Shown piece by piece: positions 1 to 10,428 of a stretch of 47,170 bases of DNA. Source of the DNA: an uncultured Pelagibacteraceae bacterium. GTDB taxonomy: Bacteria > Pseudomonadota > Alphaproteobacteria > Pelagibacterales > Pelagibacteraceae. The stretch covers positions 1-47,170 of the forward strand of contig CACFTE010000010.1 of the NCBI GenBank assembly GCA_902569105.1, given 5' to 3'. Numbering within the stretch: position 1 is the first letter of the stretch; each line of letters begins with the position of its first letter. A program made the translations under genes and the position numbers. The notes under the pieces are model-generated. The model was not told the origin of the DNA, searched no databases, and saw only the letters and a list, made by a program, of their open reading frames with translations.

Positions 1-1969
1 AATCTATATCTTGATTAAACTCAAAGTCTTCGTTTTCTCCTTGTAAAAATTGGTTATTTTTTTGGATATTTTTTTCAGGTAACTCATCTATAAATCTTGA
101 TGAAATACTATCCATCCAATCCCCTTGGTAGAATCTATTCATTGAGAAGGAAATATGAGCAATTTTTTTTGCTCTTGTTATTCCAACATATGCCAACCTT
201 CTTTCTTCCTCTAATCCACTTTGACCTTTTTCTTCCATAGACTTTTGATGAGGAAACAACCCCTCTTCCCAACCAGGTAAAAAAACAACATCAAATTCTA
301 GCCCCTTAGAAGAATGCATTGTCATTAGGTTTACTTTTTGCCCCTCCCAATCTTGATCGATTGACGTAGCTAAAGCAACATGTTCTAAAAAACTTTCAAG
401 GTTATCAAATTCTTTCATAGCGTTTAAAAGTTCTTTGATATTTTCCAATCGATTTTCATTCTCTAAATCTTTTTTATCTTTTAACATTTGACTGTATCCA
501 GACTCATCCAATATAGTTTGCAATAATTTTACGTGATTAATTTTTTTTCTTAAATCAAATCTCCATTTATCTATTAATTTAAGTATCGAACTTAAACCTA
601 ATTTAGGTTTTGGCTTAATCATGTTTAACTCAATCATTTTTTTTGCAGCGTCTTCTAGTGAATAACCTTTGTCATTTGAGTAATCATAAATAGCTTTTAC
701 AGTAGTTTCGCCAATTGATCTTTTTGGTACATTAATTATTCTTTCAAAAGATAAATCATCTCTAGATTGATTGACAATTTTTAAATAAGCAACACAATCT
801 TTTATTTCTGCTCTTTCATAAAATTTTATTCCTCCAATTATTCTATAAGGCATGCCTATTTTTAAAAAGCGTTCTTCAAACTCTCTAGTTTGAAAAATTG
901 CTCTAACTAATATTGTAATATTATTTAATTTAAACTTTGACCTAAGTTTTTCTATTTTTTCTCCCACTCCTATGGCCTCATCTTTCCCACTTTTATAACT
1001 GTCCAAATAAACACTTTCACCTTCTTCTCCATCAGTAAAAAGAGTTTTTCCAACACGGTTTTCATTATTTGATATTAGACCAGAAGCAACGGATAAAATA
1101 TTTTGGGTAGATCTGTAATTTTTTTCCAATCTTATAACTTTTGTATTCTTATAAATTTTGTCAAACTCAAGAAAATTTTTAATTTCTGCACCTCTCCAGC
1201 TATAAATTGATTGATCGTCATCTCCTACACAGCATATATTTTTGTTTTCAATTGATAAAAGATTTAGCCATTTACTCTGTATATAGTTTGTGTCTTGATA
1301 CTCGTCTACCAAAATATATTTGAAATTTTTTGAATACATTTTTGTAATATCTGGGTTGTTTTCAAAAATTTTAATACAATGAAGTATTAAGTCATTAAAA
1401 TCGCAAGCATTTAAATCAATTAATTTAGTTTGATAAATTTTATATATTTTAAGAAAAGATGACTCTAAATTCTCATTTTTTTTTAAAATAACATCTTTTG
1501 GATACCAACCTTTATTTTTCCATTTTTCAATTGAATTAAGAATGTAATTTGGGGAAATTTTTTTTGTATCTATATTTTCTGACTTACATATATTTTTTAT
1601 TAGTTTTTTTTGATCATCTTGATCCACAATAGTAAAATTATAATTTAATTCTGCTGCTCTGGCGTGTTTTCTTAAAATTTTAACACATATTGAGTGAAAA
1701 GTGCCAACCCATGGCATACCAAATTTTTTATTTTTTAAATTATGAAGAATTCTGCTTAGCATTTCGTTGGCCGCTTTATTTGTAAAAGTTACGGCTAAAA
1801 TTTCATTAGCAGATGCCTTACCTGATAAAATAATGTGACAAATTCTGGAAGTTAGCACCTTCGTTTTTCCTGATCCAGCTCCAGCGACTATCAAAAGAGG
1901 CCCATTTAAATGAGTAACAGCTTCTTTTTGTCTATCATTTAAGTTATTTAAATAATCAAAATTTAACAT
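1..1969 (-). CDS. uvrD: UvrD/PcrA-type DNA helicase, 3' part cut by window edge
   Basis: This is a superfamily 1A 3'-5' DNA helicase used in nucleotide excision repair, mismatch repair or removal of RecA filaments. About 656 residues are visible and the C-terminus lies beyond the left edge. Helicase motifs read in order: the Q-motif region NDRQKEAV, Walker A AGAGSGKT at residues 29-36, motif Ia TFTNKAANEM, Walker B VDEYQDT, motif III GDDDQSIYSWRGA, motif V MTMHSSKGLEFDVVF and motif VI YVGITRAKK. The ATG at 1967-1969 is chosen because it gives the usual short N-terminus before the Q motif. It is divergent from the AsmA-like gene with 34 bp between the starts. UvrD, PcrA and Rep cannot be separated with certainty from motifs alone, but UvrD is usual in alphaproteobacteria. 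Confidence 0.93.
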   Translation of the reverse strand, partial: MLNFDYLNNLNDRQKEAVTHLNGPLLIVAGAGSGKTKVLTSRICHIILSGKASANEILAVTFTNKAANEMLSRILHNLKNKKFGMPWVGTFHSICVKILRKHARAAELNYNFTIVDQDDQKKLIKNICKSENIDTKKISPNYILNSIEKWKNKGWYPKDVILKKNENLESSFLKIYKIYQTKLIDLNACDFNDLILHCIKIFENNPDITKMYSKNFKYILVDEYQDTNYIQSKWLNLLSIENKNICCVGDDDQSIYSWRGAEIKNFLEFDKIYKNTKVIRLEKNYRSTQNILSVASGLISNNENRVGKTLFTDGEEGESVYLDSYKSGKDEAIGVGEKIEKLRSKFKLNNITILVRAIFQTREFEERFLKIGMPYRIIGGIKFYERAEIKDCVAYLKIVNQSRDDLSFERIINVPKRSIGETTVKAIYDYSNDKGYSLEDAAKKMIELNMIKPKPKLGLSSILKLIDKWRFDLRKKINHVKLLQTILDESGYSQMLKDKKDLENENRLENIKELLNAMKEFDNLESFLEHVALATSIDQDWEGQKVNLMTMHSSKGLEFDVVFLPGWEEGLFPHQKSMEEKGQSGLEEERRLAYVGITRAKKIAHISFSMNRFYQGDWMDSISSRFIDELPEKNIQKNNQFLQGENEDFEFNQDID

Positions 1970-2003
1970 TTCAAATTTAAGTTGTATAAGTATTTTTTAT
2001 AAA

Positions 2004-3407
2004 ATGAAAAAATATTCATTAATTAACCCTTTTAAAAGTAATTTTTTTAAAGAACAAGATCCTTTTCATCTCGTTTTAGTATTTTTTATAATATTTTTTG
2101 GTACAGCAATTTTTTTTTCAATACCCACATTTTATGATTATGATAATTATAAAGAAAAAATAAAAAATACAATCAATAAAGAGTATAAAATTAACACATA
2201 TAATTTAGACGATATAAGCTTCAAATTTATCCCATCCCCTCATTTATTAATAAAAAAAGCTCATCTTAAAATCGATAATGGGGAATCCGACGATGTTTCA
2301 GTACTGAAAAATATTAAAGTATTTATATCTATTACAGAACTTTATAAGTCAGATAAATTTAAAATTAAGAAAGTTTTAATTAATAAAGCTAACTTATATT
2401 TGAATAAGCAATCATTAATTAACTTTATAAAAAACTTAAAAAAAAATATCGTAAATAATTTAATTATTTCAAACAGTACGTTATTTTATAAAAATGATCA
2501 GAATGAGATTATTTTAATTTCAAAGGTAAAAAATTTAAATTATAAAATTGATTTTGTTAATAATAAAAAAAATCTTAAAATTGAAGGCAACGTTTTTGAC
2601 TCGAATTATAAATTTTTTTATGAAATAAATTATAAACAGCCAAATATCCAAAATGTTTTAATTGAATTTAAAAAACCAAATATAACTATTGTTAACGAAT
2701 TAATTGAAAATTTTAATTCAAATTCAATTGATCAAAAAGGAAAGATAATTTTTGAATTTCTTAATCAAAAAAACTCAATCAACTATGTGATCAAAGATGA
2801 TAATATAAGCTTCAAAAATTTAGAAACAAAAAACTTTAATTTTGATTTAAATGGATCAGTAAATTTTAATCCTTTTCATTTTAACTTAATGATTGACCTT
2901 AAAAAAAATAACTTAATTGATATAGAAAAACTACTTTATTGGATTTATAAAAATAAAAATCTTAAATTTAAAAATTTATCTGGAGATCTAGTTTTAAATT
3001 TTAATAATATTGATAATAAAGCGATTAGTAAAAATCAAATAAATCTATTATTTGAAAACTCAAATTTATTAGTTAAAAATAACATTTTTATTATCGATGA
3101 TTTTGCTGAAATTAAAGTTGTAGATTTTGAATATTTAGAAAACAATGATCAAATTCTTCAACTAAAAGCTAAAGTAAATATTTTAGACAGTACTAAATTT
3201 AATAGATTTATGTTTAATTTTAAAAAAAACAAAATTTCATCTAAAAATCTTTATTTTACATATCAATTTAATTCTGGCACTGGCAGTAGTTTTATTTCAC
3301 AAGTATCTGACAAAGGATTTAATAATAACAACCAATTTTATAAGTTTAATAATCTTCAACAATTGAAGAATTTATTTAAAGATGAAAATTTTACTAGGTT
3401 GGATTAA
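2004..3407 (+). CDS. AsmA-like inner-membrane-anchored protein
   Basis: The 467-residue protein has one N-terminal membrane segment at about residues 23-42, followed by a long, Asn/Lys-rich, probably periplasmic region. Just after the anchor it has the arrangement typical of AsmA-family proteins: a basic helix, then [21 protein letters not shown], which matches the family pattern of a beta-strand, PSP, and a second strand. AsmA-family proteins are now viewed as bridge-like lipid carriers between inner and outer membrane, but the role of this member is inferred. The middle of the protein is poorly conserved and I see no other domain. The gene is divergent from uvrD and its last 14 bp overlap the end of fumC on the other strand. 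Confidence 0.7.
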   Translation: MKKYSLINPFKSNFFKEQDPFHLVLVFFIIFFGTAIFFSIPTFYDYDNYKEKIKNTINKEYKINTYNLDDISFKFIPSPHLLIKKAHLKIDNGESDDVSVLKNIKVFISITELYKSDKFKIKKVLINKANLYLNKQSLINFIKNLKKNIVNNLIISNSTLFYKNDQNEIILISKVKNLNYKIDFVNNKKNLKIEGNVFDSNYKFFYEINYKQPNIQNVLIEFKKPNITIVNELIENFNSNSIDQKGKIIFEFLNQKNSINYVIKDDNISFKNLETKNFNFDLNGSVNFNPFHFNLMIDLKKNNLIDIEKLLYWIYKNKNLKFKNLSGDLVLNFNNIDNKAISKNQINLLFENSNLLVKNNIFIIDDFAEIKVVDFEYLENNDQILQLKAKVNILDSTKFNRFMFNFKKNKISSKNLYFTYQFNSGTGSSFISQVSDKGFNNNNQFYKFNNLQQLKNLFKDENFTRLD

Positions 3408-4782
3408 TCATTTTTTTTGGGTTTACATAATTTGAATATTCTTTTTCATTGACTAAACCACTTTTAATTGCCTCATATTTTAAAGAAGTACCATTCTTTA
3501 GAGCTCTTTTTGCAATTCTAGATGCATTGTCATAACCAATTTTTGGAGCTAAAGCAGTAACAAGCATTAACGAATTGTCTAAGTCCTCTTTTATCTTTTT
3601 TTTGTTAGCTATAATTCCTCTCACACAAAACTTCGCGAAATTAATTGAGCTATCAGCTAATAGATCTATAGATTGAATTATATTATGTGCAATTAACGGT
3701 TTAAATACGTTTAATTCAAATTGACCCTGTGATCCAGCAATAGTAATTCCATTATTATTACCAATTACTTTAACACACACCATAGTGACCGCTTCAGATT
3801 GTGTTGGATTTATCTTTCCGGGCATTATAGAGGACCCTGGTTCATTTGCTGGAAGAATTAGTTCTCCATACCCAGCTCTTGGCCCAGATCCGAGAAATCT
3901 TATGTCATTTGCAATTTTCATTAAACAAACAGCGGCAGTATTTAATGTTCCAGAAAAATTAACTATTGCATCGTGTGCAGCTAATGCAGCGAATTTATTT
4001 TTAGCAGGTTTGAAATTAATCTTAGTTATTCTGCTAATTTCCTTACATATTTTTTTATCAAAGTTTTTTTTTGTATTTATACCTGTTCCTACTGCGGTTC
4101 CACCTTGTGCTAAATAATATATTTCTTTTAACGCAGATTTAATTCTAAAAATGGAATCTTCAAGTTGGGATTGGTATCCTGAAAATTCTTGCCCTAATGT
4201 AAGTGGAGTAGCATCTTGAAGGTGTGTTCTTCCAACTTTAATAATATTTTTGAATTTTAAACTTTTTTTTTTTAATTCTTTATTTAACAAATCCAAAGAG
4301 GGAATTAATTTATCCCTTGTTTCTAAAGCTATAGCTATATGCATTGCACTTGGAAAAACATCATTAGTTGATTGAGATTTATTTACATGATCGTTTGGAT
4401 GAACAGGTTTTTTCGACCCTAATTTTCCACCCAATATTTCGATCGCTCTATTTGCAATAACTTCATTAACATTCATGTTAGTTTGTGTTCCAGATCCAGT
4501 TTGCCATACCTTTAACGGAAAGTGATCATTGAGTTTTCCATTAATAACACTTTCTGATGCTTTTATAATAGCATTAGCAATTTTTATATCTATTTGCTTT
4601 TCTTTTTTGTGAACAATTGCGGCTGATTTTTTAATTATTGCAATTGATTTTATTAGAATAGGCCTTACTTTAAACTCACCAATATCAAAATATTTTTTTG
4701 ATCTTTGAGTAGATGCACCCCAGTACTTATCCACAGGAACATTTATGCTGCCCATGCTATCAAATTCTTTTCTTGTTTTCAT
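3394..4782 (-). CDS. fumC: fumarate hydratase, class II
   Basis: This enzyme interconverts fumarate and L-malate in the TCA cycle as a cytosolic, iron-independent homotetramer. The 462-residue length is normal for FumC. Visible hallmarks are [10 protein letters not shown] at about residue 95, the [14 protein letters not shown] active-site segment at about 128-141, and the fumarase/aspartase signature [26 protein letters not shown] together with [10 protein letters not shown] points to fumarase rather than aspartase or argininosuccinate lyase. A run of 11 adenines on the coding strand (4263-4273) stays in frame. The gene is divergent from the MazG-like gene (78 bp apart) and overlaps the AsmA-like gene tail to tail. 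Confidence 0.96.
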   Translation of the reverse strand: MKTRKEFDSMGSINVPVDKYWGASTQRSKKYFDIGEFKVRPILIKSIAIIKKSAAIVHKKEKQIDIKIANAIIKASESVINGKLNDHFPLKVWQTGSGTQTNMNVNEVIANRAIEILGGKLGSKKPVHPNDHVNKSQSTNDVFPSAMHIAIALETRDKLIPSLDLLNKELKKKSLKFKNIIKVGRTHLQDATPLTLGQEFSGYQSQLEDSIFRIKSALKEIYYLAQGGTAVGTGINTKKNFDKKICKEISRITKINFKPAKNKFAALAAHDAIVNFSGTLNTAAVCLMKIANDIRFLGSGPRAGYGELILPANEPGSSIMPGKINPTQSEAVTMVCVKVIGNNNGITIAGSQGQFELNVFKPLIAHNIIQSIDLLADSSINFAKFCVRGIIANKKKIKEDLDNSLMLVTALAPKIGYDNASRIAKRALKNGTSLKYEAIKSGLVNEKEYSNYVNPKKMINPT

Positions 4783-4845
4783 AATATAATTAAAGGTATT
4801 AAAATGTTATACATGAAAACAATAAAAAATCCTAGCAGTTGAAAA

Positions 4846-4860
4846 AATAAGGAGAAAAAA
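4846..4860 (+). promoter_or_regulatory. Shine-Dalgarno site of MazG-like gene
   Basis: AAGGAG lies about 7 bases before the ATG at 4861. Clear Shine-Dalgarno sites are uncommon in this window, so this one firmly supports the start. Confidence 0.6.
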
Positions 4861-5238
4861 ATGACAAATTTTGAAAAAGTAGGTTTATTTATGAAAACAT
4901 TTGGACAAGAAGTGAAAAAAACCTCAGAACTTTCGAGTGAAAAAATCAATTCACTTAGACTTAATTTGATCCAAGAAGAATTGGATGAACTTAAAAAAGC
5001 AATAAAAGATAAAGATATTTTGGAAGTTGCAGATGCTCTTACAGATATATTGTATGTAACTTACGGGGCGGGCCATGCATTTGGGATTGATTTAGATAAA
5101 TGTTTCGATGAAGTTCAAAAATCTAATATGAGTAAATTGGATGAACACAATAAACCAATCTATAATGAAAATGGCAAGGTGATGAAAGGACCAAATTATT
5201 TTAAGCCTAATTTGTCTAAGTTTATTAAAAATAGCTAA
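4861..5238 (+). CDS. MazG-like/all-alpha NTP pyrophosphohydrolase
   Basis: This small 125-residue protein belongs to the all-alpha NTP-pyrophosphatase superfamily (MazG, dUTPase-like, HisE-like). Members hydrolyse nucleoside triphosphates to monophosphates and pyrophosphate. The Mg-binding signature is visible as E39-E40-x-x-E43 in LIQEELDELKKA, followed by E55-x-x-D58 and D62 in EVADALTDILYV. The C-terminal KGPNYFKPNL tail is typical of the phosphoribosyl-ATP-pyrophosphohydrolase-like subgroup often found in phages and bacteria. A house-cleaning role on non-canonical nucleotides is inferred and the true substrate cannot be read from the sequence. Its stop overlaps the ygfZ stop by 4 bp on the opposite strand. 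Confidence 0.8.
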   Translation: MTNFEKVGLFMKTFGQEVKKTSELSSEKINSLRLNLIQEELDELKKAIKDKDILEVADALTDILYVTYGAGHAFGIDLDKCFDEVQKSNMSKLDEHNKPIYNENGKVMKGPNYFKPNLSKFIKNS

Positions 5239-6116
5239 GACCAGAAAGGTTTTTTAACTTTTATTTTAGCTTTTTCGGTGACCAATATCTCGTCTAATTT
5301 AAAATTAGGATCTTTAAATTTAAATAGACCAAATGAAAATTTTGAATTATTTATAATTTTTCCTATTTCGATTTTATTAATTTTAACTATATCATCAACC
5401 TCAAAACTTCCATCAATTATTTCAATCGGATAAATTCTTCTATTAATCTTTTCTTTTAACTTCATTCTTGCTGTATTTTCCTGTCCAACATAACAACCTT
5501 TTTTAAAATCAATTGCGTTTAATTCTTCTGAATTTGTTTCTAAACCAAAAATTTTATTTTGAAAATTTTCTGTATCCGAATTAGGTATACCAAGAGAATG
5601 GCTTAGCTCATTATAATCATCAATATTTGAAATTTTAAGACCTAATTTCTTTGCAGACAAATAAAGTTTTTCTAAATTAATTATAATTCTTGCTCCAAGC
5701 TTTGTGCATCTTGGGTCTAAAATTACTGGATCTTCTCTAAATTTAATAGTCATTCCAGCATTATTATTTTTTTTAAATTCAATGAATTTATCTTTTAATA
5801 GTGCCGCAACAACAAACTCATTTGAAAGATTAGCTATTTCTACCTTTGAACGTAATCGATATAATATCAATTGTTTATAAAGATTTTCTATTTGGTACTT
5901 TGGACAATCTAAAAAATAACCATTTTTGTGTTTAACTATTATAAACTCAAATAAATATTTTCCTTGAGGAGTTAATAAATATGAAAAACAACTCTGATTA
6001 TCTGATACTTTATTTAGATCGTTACTAATTATATTTTGTAAAAAATTAAAAGTGTCATCTCCACTAATATAAATTATACCTCTATCTTCTAATATATAAA
6101 TGCTATCTATATTCAT
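5235..6116 (-). CDS. ygfZ: folate-binding YgfZ/CAF17-type protein
   Basis: This is a GcvT-fold tetrahydrofolate-binding protein of the YgfZ/IBA57 family, which supports assembly or repair of certain Fe-S enzymes and affects tRNA modification. The 293-residue length fits. The family signature K-G-C-Y-x-G-Q-E appears as KGCYVGQENTARMK in the C-terminal third, with the conserved Cys present. It is a paralogue of GcvT encoded near the right end of the window but lacks aminomethyltransferase context. It is divergent from the dihydroorotase gene with a 43-bp shared control region. Confidence 0.9.
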   Translation of the reverse strand: MNIDSIYILEDRGIIYISGDDTFNFLQNIISNDLNKVSDNQSCFSYLLTPQGKYLFEFIIVKHKNGYFLDCPKYQIENLYKQLILYRLRSKVEIANLSNEFVVAALLKDKFIEFKKNNNAGMTIKFREDPVILDPRCTKLGARIIINLEKLYLSAKKLGLKISNIDDYNELSHSLGIPNSDTENFQNKIFGLETNSEELNAIDFKKGCYVGQENTARMKLKEKINRRIYPIEIIDGSFEVDDIVKINKIEIGKIINNSKFSFGLFKFKDPNFKLDEILVTEKAKIKVKKPFWS

Positions 6117-6159
6117 AATTGATTATTTATAAAATATAATATAGTAACTTTTTCATCAA

Positions 6160-7467
6160 ATGTTAGATCTTATAATTAAAAATGGACAATGTTACATTGG
6201 TGGAGAATTAAAACAGTTAGATTTAGGTATAAAAGACGGGAAAATTAATCAGATTGGTAAAATTTTAGATGAAGCAAATGAAGTAGTGAATGCTGAGGGT
6301 CAAATAGTTTTGCCAGGCTGTATAGATACACAAACACATTTTAGAGAACCAGGATCAACAGATACAGAGGATCTTCATTCAGGAAGTAGAGCAGCAATTA
6401 TAGGAGGTATAACAAGTGTATTTGAAATGCCTAATACTAATCCCCCAACTTCTAATATGAAAGAGTTTCAGAGAAAATTAGATTTAGCAAAAAATAGAAT
6501 GTATTGTAATTATGCGTTTTATTTTGGTGCAACTGCAGACAATTCAATTGATCTGGCAAGTTTAAACAATTTAGATGGTTGTTGTGGCATTAAACTTTTT
6601 GCAGGATCATCAACTGGAAATCTATTAGTAGCTGAAGAGGAAGATATTGATAAAGTTTTTCAAAATAGTTCAAAGGTTGTTGCAGTACATTCTGAGGATG
6701 AGTCAATTTTAAACTTAAATAAAAAACTTATCAAAAAAGGTGATGTAAATAGCCATCCAATATGGAGGAGCGTTGAATGTGCGATCTCATCCACTAGAAG
6801 AATAGTTAAAATTGCTGAAAGATATAATAAAAAAGCTCATATTCTTCATATAACAACCAAAGAAGAGATTGATTTTTTATCACAACACAAAGGAAATATT
6901 ACATTTGAAATTACTCCTCAACATTTAACTTTATTTGCTCCTGATTGTTATTTAAAACTTGGAACTTATGCACAAATGAACCCACCAATAAGGGATAAAA
7001 CTCATTATGATAGACTATGGTATGCAGTTAGAAATAATTTTAATGATACTATTGGCTCAGATCATGCGCCACACTTAAAAATTAATAAAGATAAAGAATA
7101 TCCCGCATCACCATCAGGAATGCCAGGGGTACAAACGTTAATGCCAGTAATGTTAAACCATGTTAACGATGGTAAGTTATCTTTAAGTCAATTGATTAAA
7201 TTTGTTTGTGAAAACCCTGTTAAAATCTTTGGGATTAAAAATAAAGGATTTATCAAAGAAGGTTTTGATGCTGACTTTACAATTATTGATATGAATAAAA
7301 CAATAGAAATTAAAAATGAGAATATAGAGAGCAAATGTAAATGGTCACCATTCGATGGATATAAATTTAAAGGAACCCCTGTTGCAACAATTATAAATGG
7401 AGAGATTAAGATGTTGGACGGAAAAATAAAAGGTGATCCTGCAGGGCAAGCTCTAAAATTTAATTAA
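6160..7467 (+). CDS. pyrC: dihydroorotase, class I type
   Basis: Dihydroorotase closes carbamoyl-aspartate to dihydroorotate in pyrimidine synthesis. The 435-residue cytosolic amidohydrolase contains FREPG after the first metal motif, FEMPNTNPP, the KLFAGSSTGNL segment, VHSEDE, ILHITT and GSDHAPH, all in the expected order for class I enzymes. The usual metal motif D-x-H-x-H reads D56-T-Q58-T-H60, so the first His is Gln. I recall the same DTQxHFREPG form in alphaproteobacterial proteins annotated as dihydroorotase, but have no alignment. Activity is therefore probable rather than shown, and a non-catalytic PyrC' type homologue is the alternative. Its end overlaps the SMR gene by 8 bp. Confidence 0.85.
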   Translation: MLDLIIKNGQCYIGGELKQLDLGIKDGKINQIGKILDEANEVVNAEGQIVLPGCIDTQTHFREPGSTDTEDLHSGSRAAIIGGITSVFEMPNTNPPTSNMKEFQRKLDLAKNRMYCNYAFYFGATADNSIDLASLNNLDGCCGIKLFAGSSTGNLLVAEEEDIDKVFQNSSKVVAVHSEDESILNLNKKLIKKGDVNSHPIWRSVECAISSTRRIVKIAERYNKKAHILHITTKEEIDFLSQHKGNITFEITPQHLTLFAPDCYLKLGTYAQMNPPIRDKTHYDRLWYAVRNNFNDTIGSDHAPHLKINKDKEYPASPSGMPGVQTLMPVMLNHVNDGKLSLSQLIKFVCENPVKIFGIKNKGFIKEGFDADFTIIDMNKTIEIKNENIESKCKWSPFDGYKFKGTPVATIINGEIKMLDGKIKGDPAGQALKFN

Positions 7468-7795
7468 TTACTTTTGAGGTATACATATTTACCAATGTTA
7501 ATCCGATAACTATTAAGAATAGTCCAAGAATAACCTGCCAATTTAAAGTTTGTCCATATATTAGATAACCAAGTATTGCTACTGTAAAAATTCCTAAACC
7601 ACACCAAGTTGCATAAACAACTGCCAGAGGCAGTTTTGTTACAACTATCGACAAACAAAAAAATGCACAAGTATAGAAAATAATTAGAAAACCAGTGGGC
7701 AGTGGTTTGCTAAATCCTTTTGTAACTGGCAACAACATTGTACCAGCAACTTCAAAGAATGTTGCAGCTATTAAAATTATATAAGTTTTAATCAT
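7460..7795 (-). CDS. small multidrug resistance (SMR) family transporter
   Basis: This 111-residue protein has four predicted membrane helices with almost no loops, as in EmrE, QacE and SugE/Gdx. The essential proton- and substrate-binding Glu of helix 1 is present as E15 in ATFFEVAGT, and helix 3 carries YATWCGLGIF, matching the family YAxWxGxG. Members exchange protons for quaternary cations or guanidinium. The sequence does not allow a choice between drug export and guanidinium export. It is convergent with the dihydroorotase gene. Confidence 0.9.
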   Translation of the reverse strand: MIKTYIILIAATFFEVAGTMLLPVTKGFSKPLPTGFLIIFYTCAFFCLSIVVTKLPLAVVYATWCGLGIFTVAILGYLIYGQTLNWQVILGLFLIVIGLTLVNMYTSKVIN

Positions 7796-7810
7796 AATTA
7801 TTTTTTAATG

Positions 7811-8500
7811 TTATCTTGCATAAATGTCACCCCATAAATTAGGGTATTTTATAATTTCATTATTAATAATTTTAAGAATTTTTTGTTTAGATGTCCAATC
7901 TATATTAAATTTTTTTTTTTCGCCCTCTGAAAATGTAAATTCATTATAGCCAATATTTTCTAATCGATTTAAACAATTTGTTGCATTTTTAAAAAATTCT
8001 GAGGTAAACTCAAAAGATATATATCCTACTTTTTCACTCAAGCCTTTTAAAACTTCAAATTCAAATCCTTCAACATCTATTTTAATATAACTTGGTTTGC
8101 CATAACTTTTTATAAGTTGATCTAATGTTTTCGTCTCTACAGTAATTTTTTTATCCCAATTAGAATTTGAAAATCTTCCAGTTTTCCAATGATTTGAAAA
8201 TGTTGATATTAACGGGTTAGACGAGTTTATTTGCAGATCAAGTTTACTTGCACTTGCACTTATACCATATGGTAATATTAATATCTTAGAATTTTGTCCA
8301 AATCTTTTATTTAATATTTTTAAACAGTCAGGCTGTGGTTCTACTAAAATTATTTTTGAAGAAAAATGTTCCAGATTTGAGGATTTATCTCCATTATGTG
8401 CTCCAATATCAAAAATAACACCATTACTATCAATTAAAGAAAATATTCTATGAAGTTTGTATTTTTTAATTAAATAATATTTTTTTAACGATTTTAGCAT
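7811..8500 (-). CDS. FkbM family SAM-dependent methyltransferase
   Basis: The 229-residue protein has the FkbM-type Rossmann methyltransferase order. The SAM-binding loop VIFDIGAHNGDKS is at about residues 28-40, then VEPQPDCLKIL, then YIKIDVEGFEFEVLKG, which is the family's acidic D-x-E-G motif. FkbM-like enzymes methylate hydroxyl groups of polysaccharides or small molecules, so a surface-glycan substrate is plausible but unproven. The coding strand has an 11-A run (7910-7920) that remains in frame. It lies 15 bp downstream of the SMR gene start and 35 bp after the prpE stop, so it may be co-transcribed with prpE. Confidence 0.85.
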   Translation of the reverse strand: MLKSLKKYYLIKKYKLHRIFSLIDSNGVIFDIGAHNGDKSSNLEHFSSKIILVEPQPDCLKILNKRFGQNSKILILPYGISASASKLDLQINSSNPLISTFSNHWKTGRFSNSNWDKKITVETKTLDQLIKSYGKPSYIKIDVEGFEFEVLKGLSEKVGYISFEFTSEFFKNATNCLNRLENIGYNEFTFSEGEKKKFNIDWTSKQKILKIINNEIIKYPNLWGDIYAR

Positions 8501-8535
8501 TTTAGGTTCTAATTTTACTTAAATTCCTTGAAATT

Positions 8536-10428
8536 TTATAGAATTTTACTTTTTACTAATTCCTCTTTAATTTCTTCTAAAATAATCGGATCATCAATTG
8601 TAGCTGGCATTTTATAATCTTCCTGATCTGCAATTTTTCTAATAGTTCCTCTTAATATCTTGCCTGATCTTGTTTTAGGTAGTCTTTTAACAACAATAAC
8701 AGTTTTGAACGCTGCAACAGGACCAACTTTATCCCTTACCATTTGAATACATTCTTTTGAAATAATTTCATTTTCTTTTGTTACTCCAGCTTTTAAGGCA
8801 ATTAGACCTATTGGAAGTTGGCCTTTTAGTTGGTCTTTGATTCCAATTACTGCACACTCAGCTACTGATTGGTGTTCTGACAAGACTTCCTCAATCGCAC
8901 CAGTAGACAATCTATGACCTGCAACATTGATAATATCGTCTGTTCTAGACATGATCCAAACGTATCCGTCTTCATCAATATGTCCTGCGTCATAAGTTTG
9001 ATAATACCCTTGATAATTTGACATATAATTTTCTTTATATCTTTGATCTGCATTCCATAATGTAGGAAAAGTTCCTGGAGGCAATGGAAGTTTTACAACT
9101 ATATCGCCCATCTCATTAGGTTTTGCCAAAGTATTATCAGGTTTTATAATTTTAACATCATAGCCCGGAACTGGTTTGCATGCAGAGCCATATTTAGTTT
9201 TTTGCATTTCAATTCCAGTGCAATTTCCACTTATTGACCAACTTGTTTCAGTTTGCCACCAATGATCAATTACAGGAACATTTAATAAATTTTCTGCCCA
9301 TTTAATTGTATCTGGATCTGCTCTTTCTCCAGCCAAGAATAAAGATTCAAAAGAACTTAAATCATATTTTGAAAAATACTTTCCCTCAGGATCTTCTTTT
9401 TTTATTGCTCTAAAAGCTGTAGGAGCTGTGAATAAAGATTTTATTTTATAATCTGAAATAATTCTCCAAAAAACTCCAGCATCAGGCGTACCTACAGGCT
9501 TTCCCTCAAATAAAACTGTAGTGCACCCTTTAAATAGTGGAGCATAAACTATGTAAGAATGACCAACGATCCAACCGATATCGCTTGCTGACCACCAAAC
9601 ATCTTTTTCGTTAATATTATAAATGTTCTTCATTGTCCACTTGAGAGCCACGATATGCCCACCAATATCTCTTACAATTCCTTTTGGCACACCAGTTGTT
9701 CCTGATGTATATAATATGTAAGCAAAATCATTTGATCCCATTTCTACACAATCTTTATCTTTTGCGTTTGAAAGTGCTTCATCCCACGAAATTTCTAATG
9801 GTTTATTTAAATTGATTTCATACCCTTTTCTTTGAAAAAAAATAACTTTTTCTATTTTATGATTTGCAAGTTTTAGAGCTCCATCGACTAGGGGTCTATA
9901 TTCAACTGTCTTTCCGGGTTCAAATCCACATGAAGCTGTTATTAGAAGTTTAGCTTTACTATCATCAATCCTGCTTGCAAGTTCATTTGATGCAAAACCA
10001 CCAAAGACAACTGAATGAATAGCACCGACTCTTCCACATGCTAACATTGCAATAACTGCCTCTGGTATCATTGGCATATAAATAATGACTCTATCTCCTT
10101 TTTTAATTCCGAGAATATCCAAGGCCCCTGCAAATTTCGAAACTTTATCTTTAAGTTGATTAAATGTGAATTTAGCTTTGTTACCCGTGATTGGACTATC
10201 GTATATTAAAGCAACATTTTCACCTTTACCTTTTTCAATATGTATGTCTAAGGCATTGTAACAGGTATTAGTAACTCCATCTTCGAACCATTTATAAAAT
10301 GGTGGATTAGATTTATTTAGAATTTTAGTTGGGTTTTTAAACCAAAAAATATCCTCTGAAACTTCTCTCCAAAAATCTTCAGGATTTTTTATAGAATTTT
10401 CGTAAATTTGATTAAACTTTTGACCCAT
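8536..10428 (-). CDS. prpE: propionyl-CoA synthetase (acyl-CoA synthetase family)
   Basis: This AMP-forming acyl-CoA ligase activates propionate (or acetate) to its CoA thioester. The 630-residue length is right for PrpE. The adenylate motif YTSGTTGVPKG is followed by DIGWIVGHSYIVYAPL, then DHWWQTETSW, and the C-terminal catalytic lysine motif RSGKILRGTIRKIAD. GTIRKIAD and the KPVGTPDAGVFWRI segment fit PrpE better than AcsA. It may link to use of propionate or acetate by these heterotrophs. It is divergent from proteorhodopsin across a 214-bp spacer. I see no methylcitrate-cycle genes nearby. Confidence 0.88.
   Translation of the reverse strand: MGQKFNQIYENSIKNPEDFWREVSEDIFWFKNPTKILNKSNPPFYKWFEDGVTNTCYNALDIHIEKGKGENVALIYDSPITGNKAKFTFNQLKDKVSKFAGALDILGIKKGDRVIIYMPMIPEAVIAMLACGRVGAIHSVVFGGFASNELASRIDDSKAKLLITASCGFEPGKTVEYRPLVDGALKLANHKIEKVIFFQRKGYEINLNKPLEISWDEALSNAKDKDCVEMGSNDFAYILYTSGTTGVPKGIVRDIGGHIVALKWTMKNIYNINEKDVWWSASDIGWIVGHSYIVYAPLFKGCTTVLFEGKPVGTPDAGVFWRIISDYKIKSLFTAPTAFRAIKKEDPEGKYFSKYDLSSFESLFLAGERADPDTIKWAENLLNVPVIDHWWQTETSWSISGNCTGIEMQKTKYGSACKPVPGYDVKIIKPDNTLAKPNEMGDIVVKLPLPPGTFPTLWNADQRYKENYMSNYQGYYQTYDAGHIDEDGYVWIMSRTDDIINVAGHRLSTGAIEEVLSEHQSVAECAVIGIKDQLKGQLPIGLIALKAGVTKENEIISKECIQMVRDKVGPVAAFKTVIVVKRLPKTRSGKILRGTIRKIADQEDYKMPATIDDPIILEEIKEELVKSKIL

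Noticed and set aside
3785-4117. 110-residue open frame on the plus strand inside fumC
   Set aside because: It is the shadow of the conserved fumarase coding strand and has no family resemblance or start signal.
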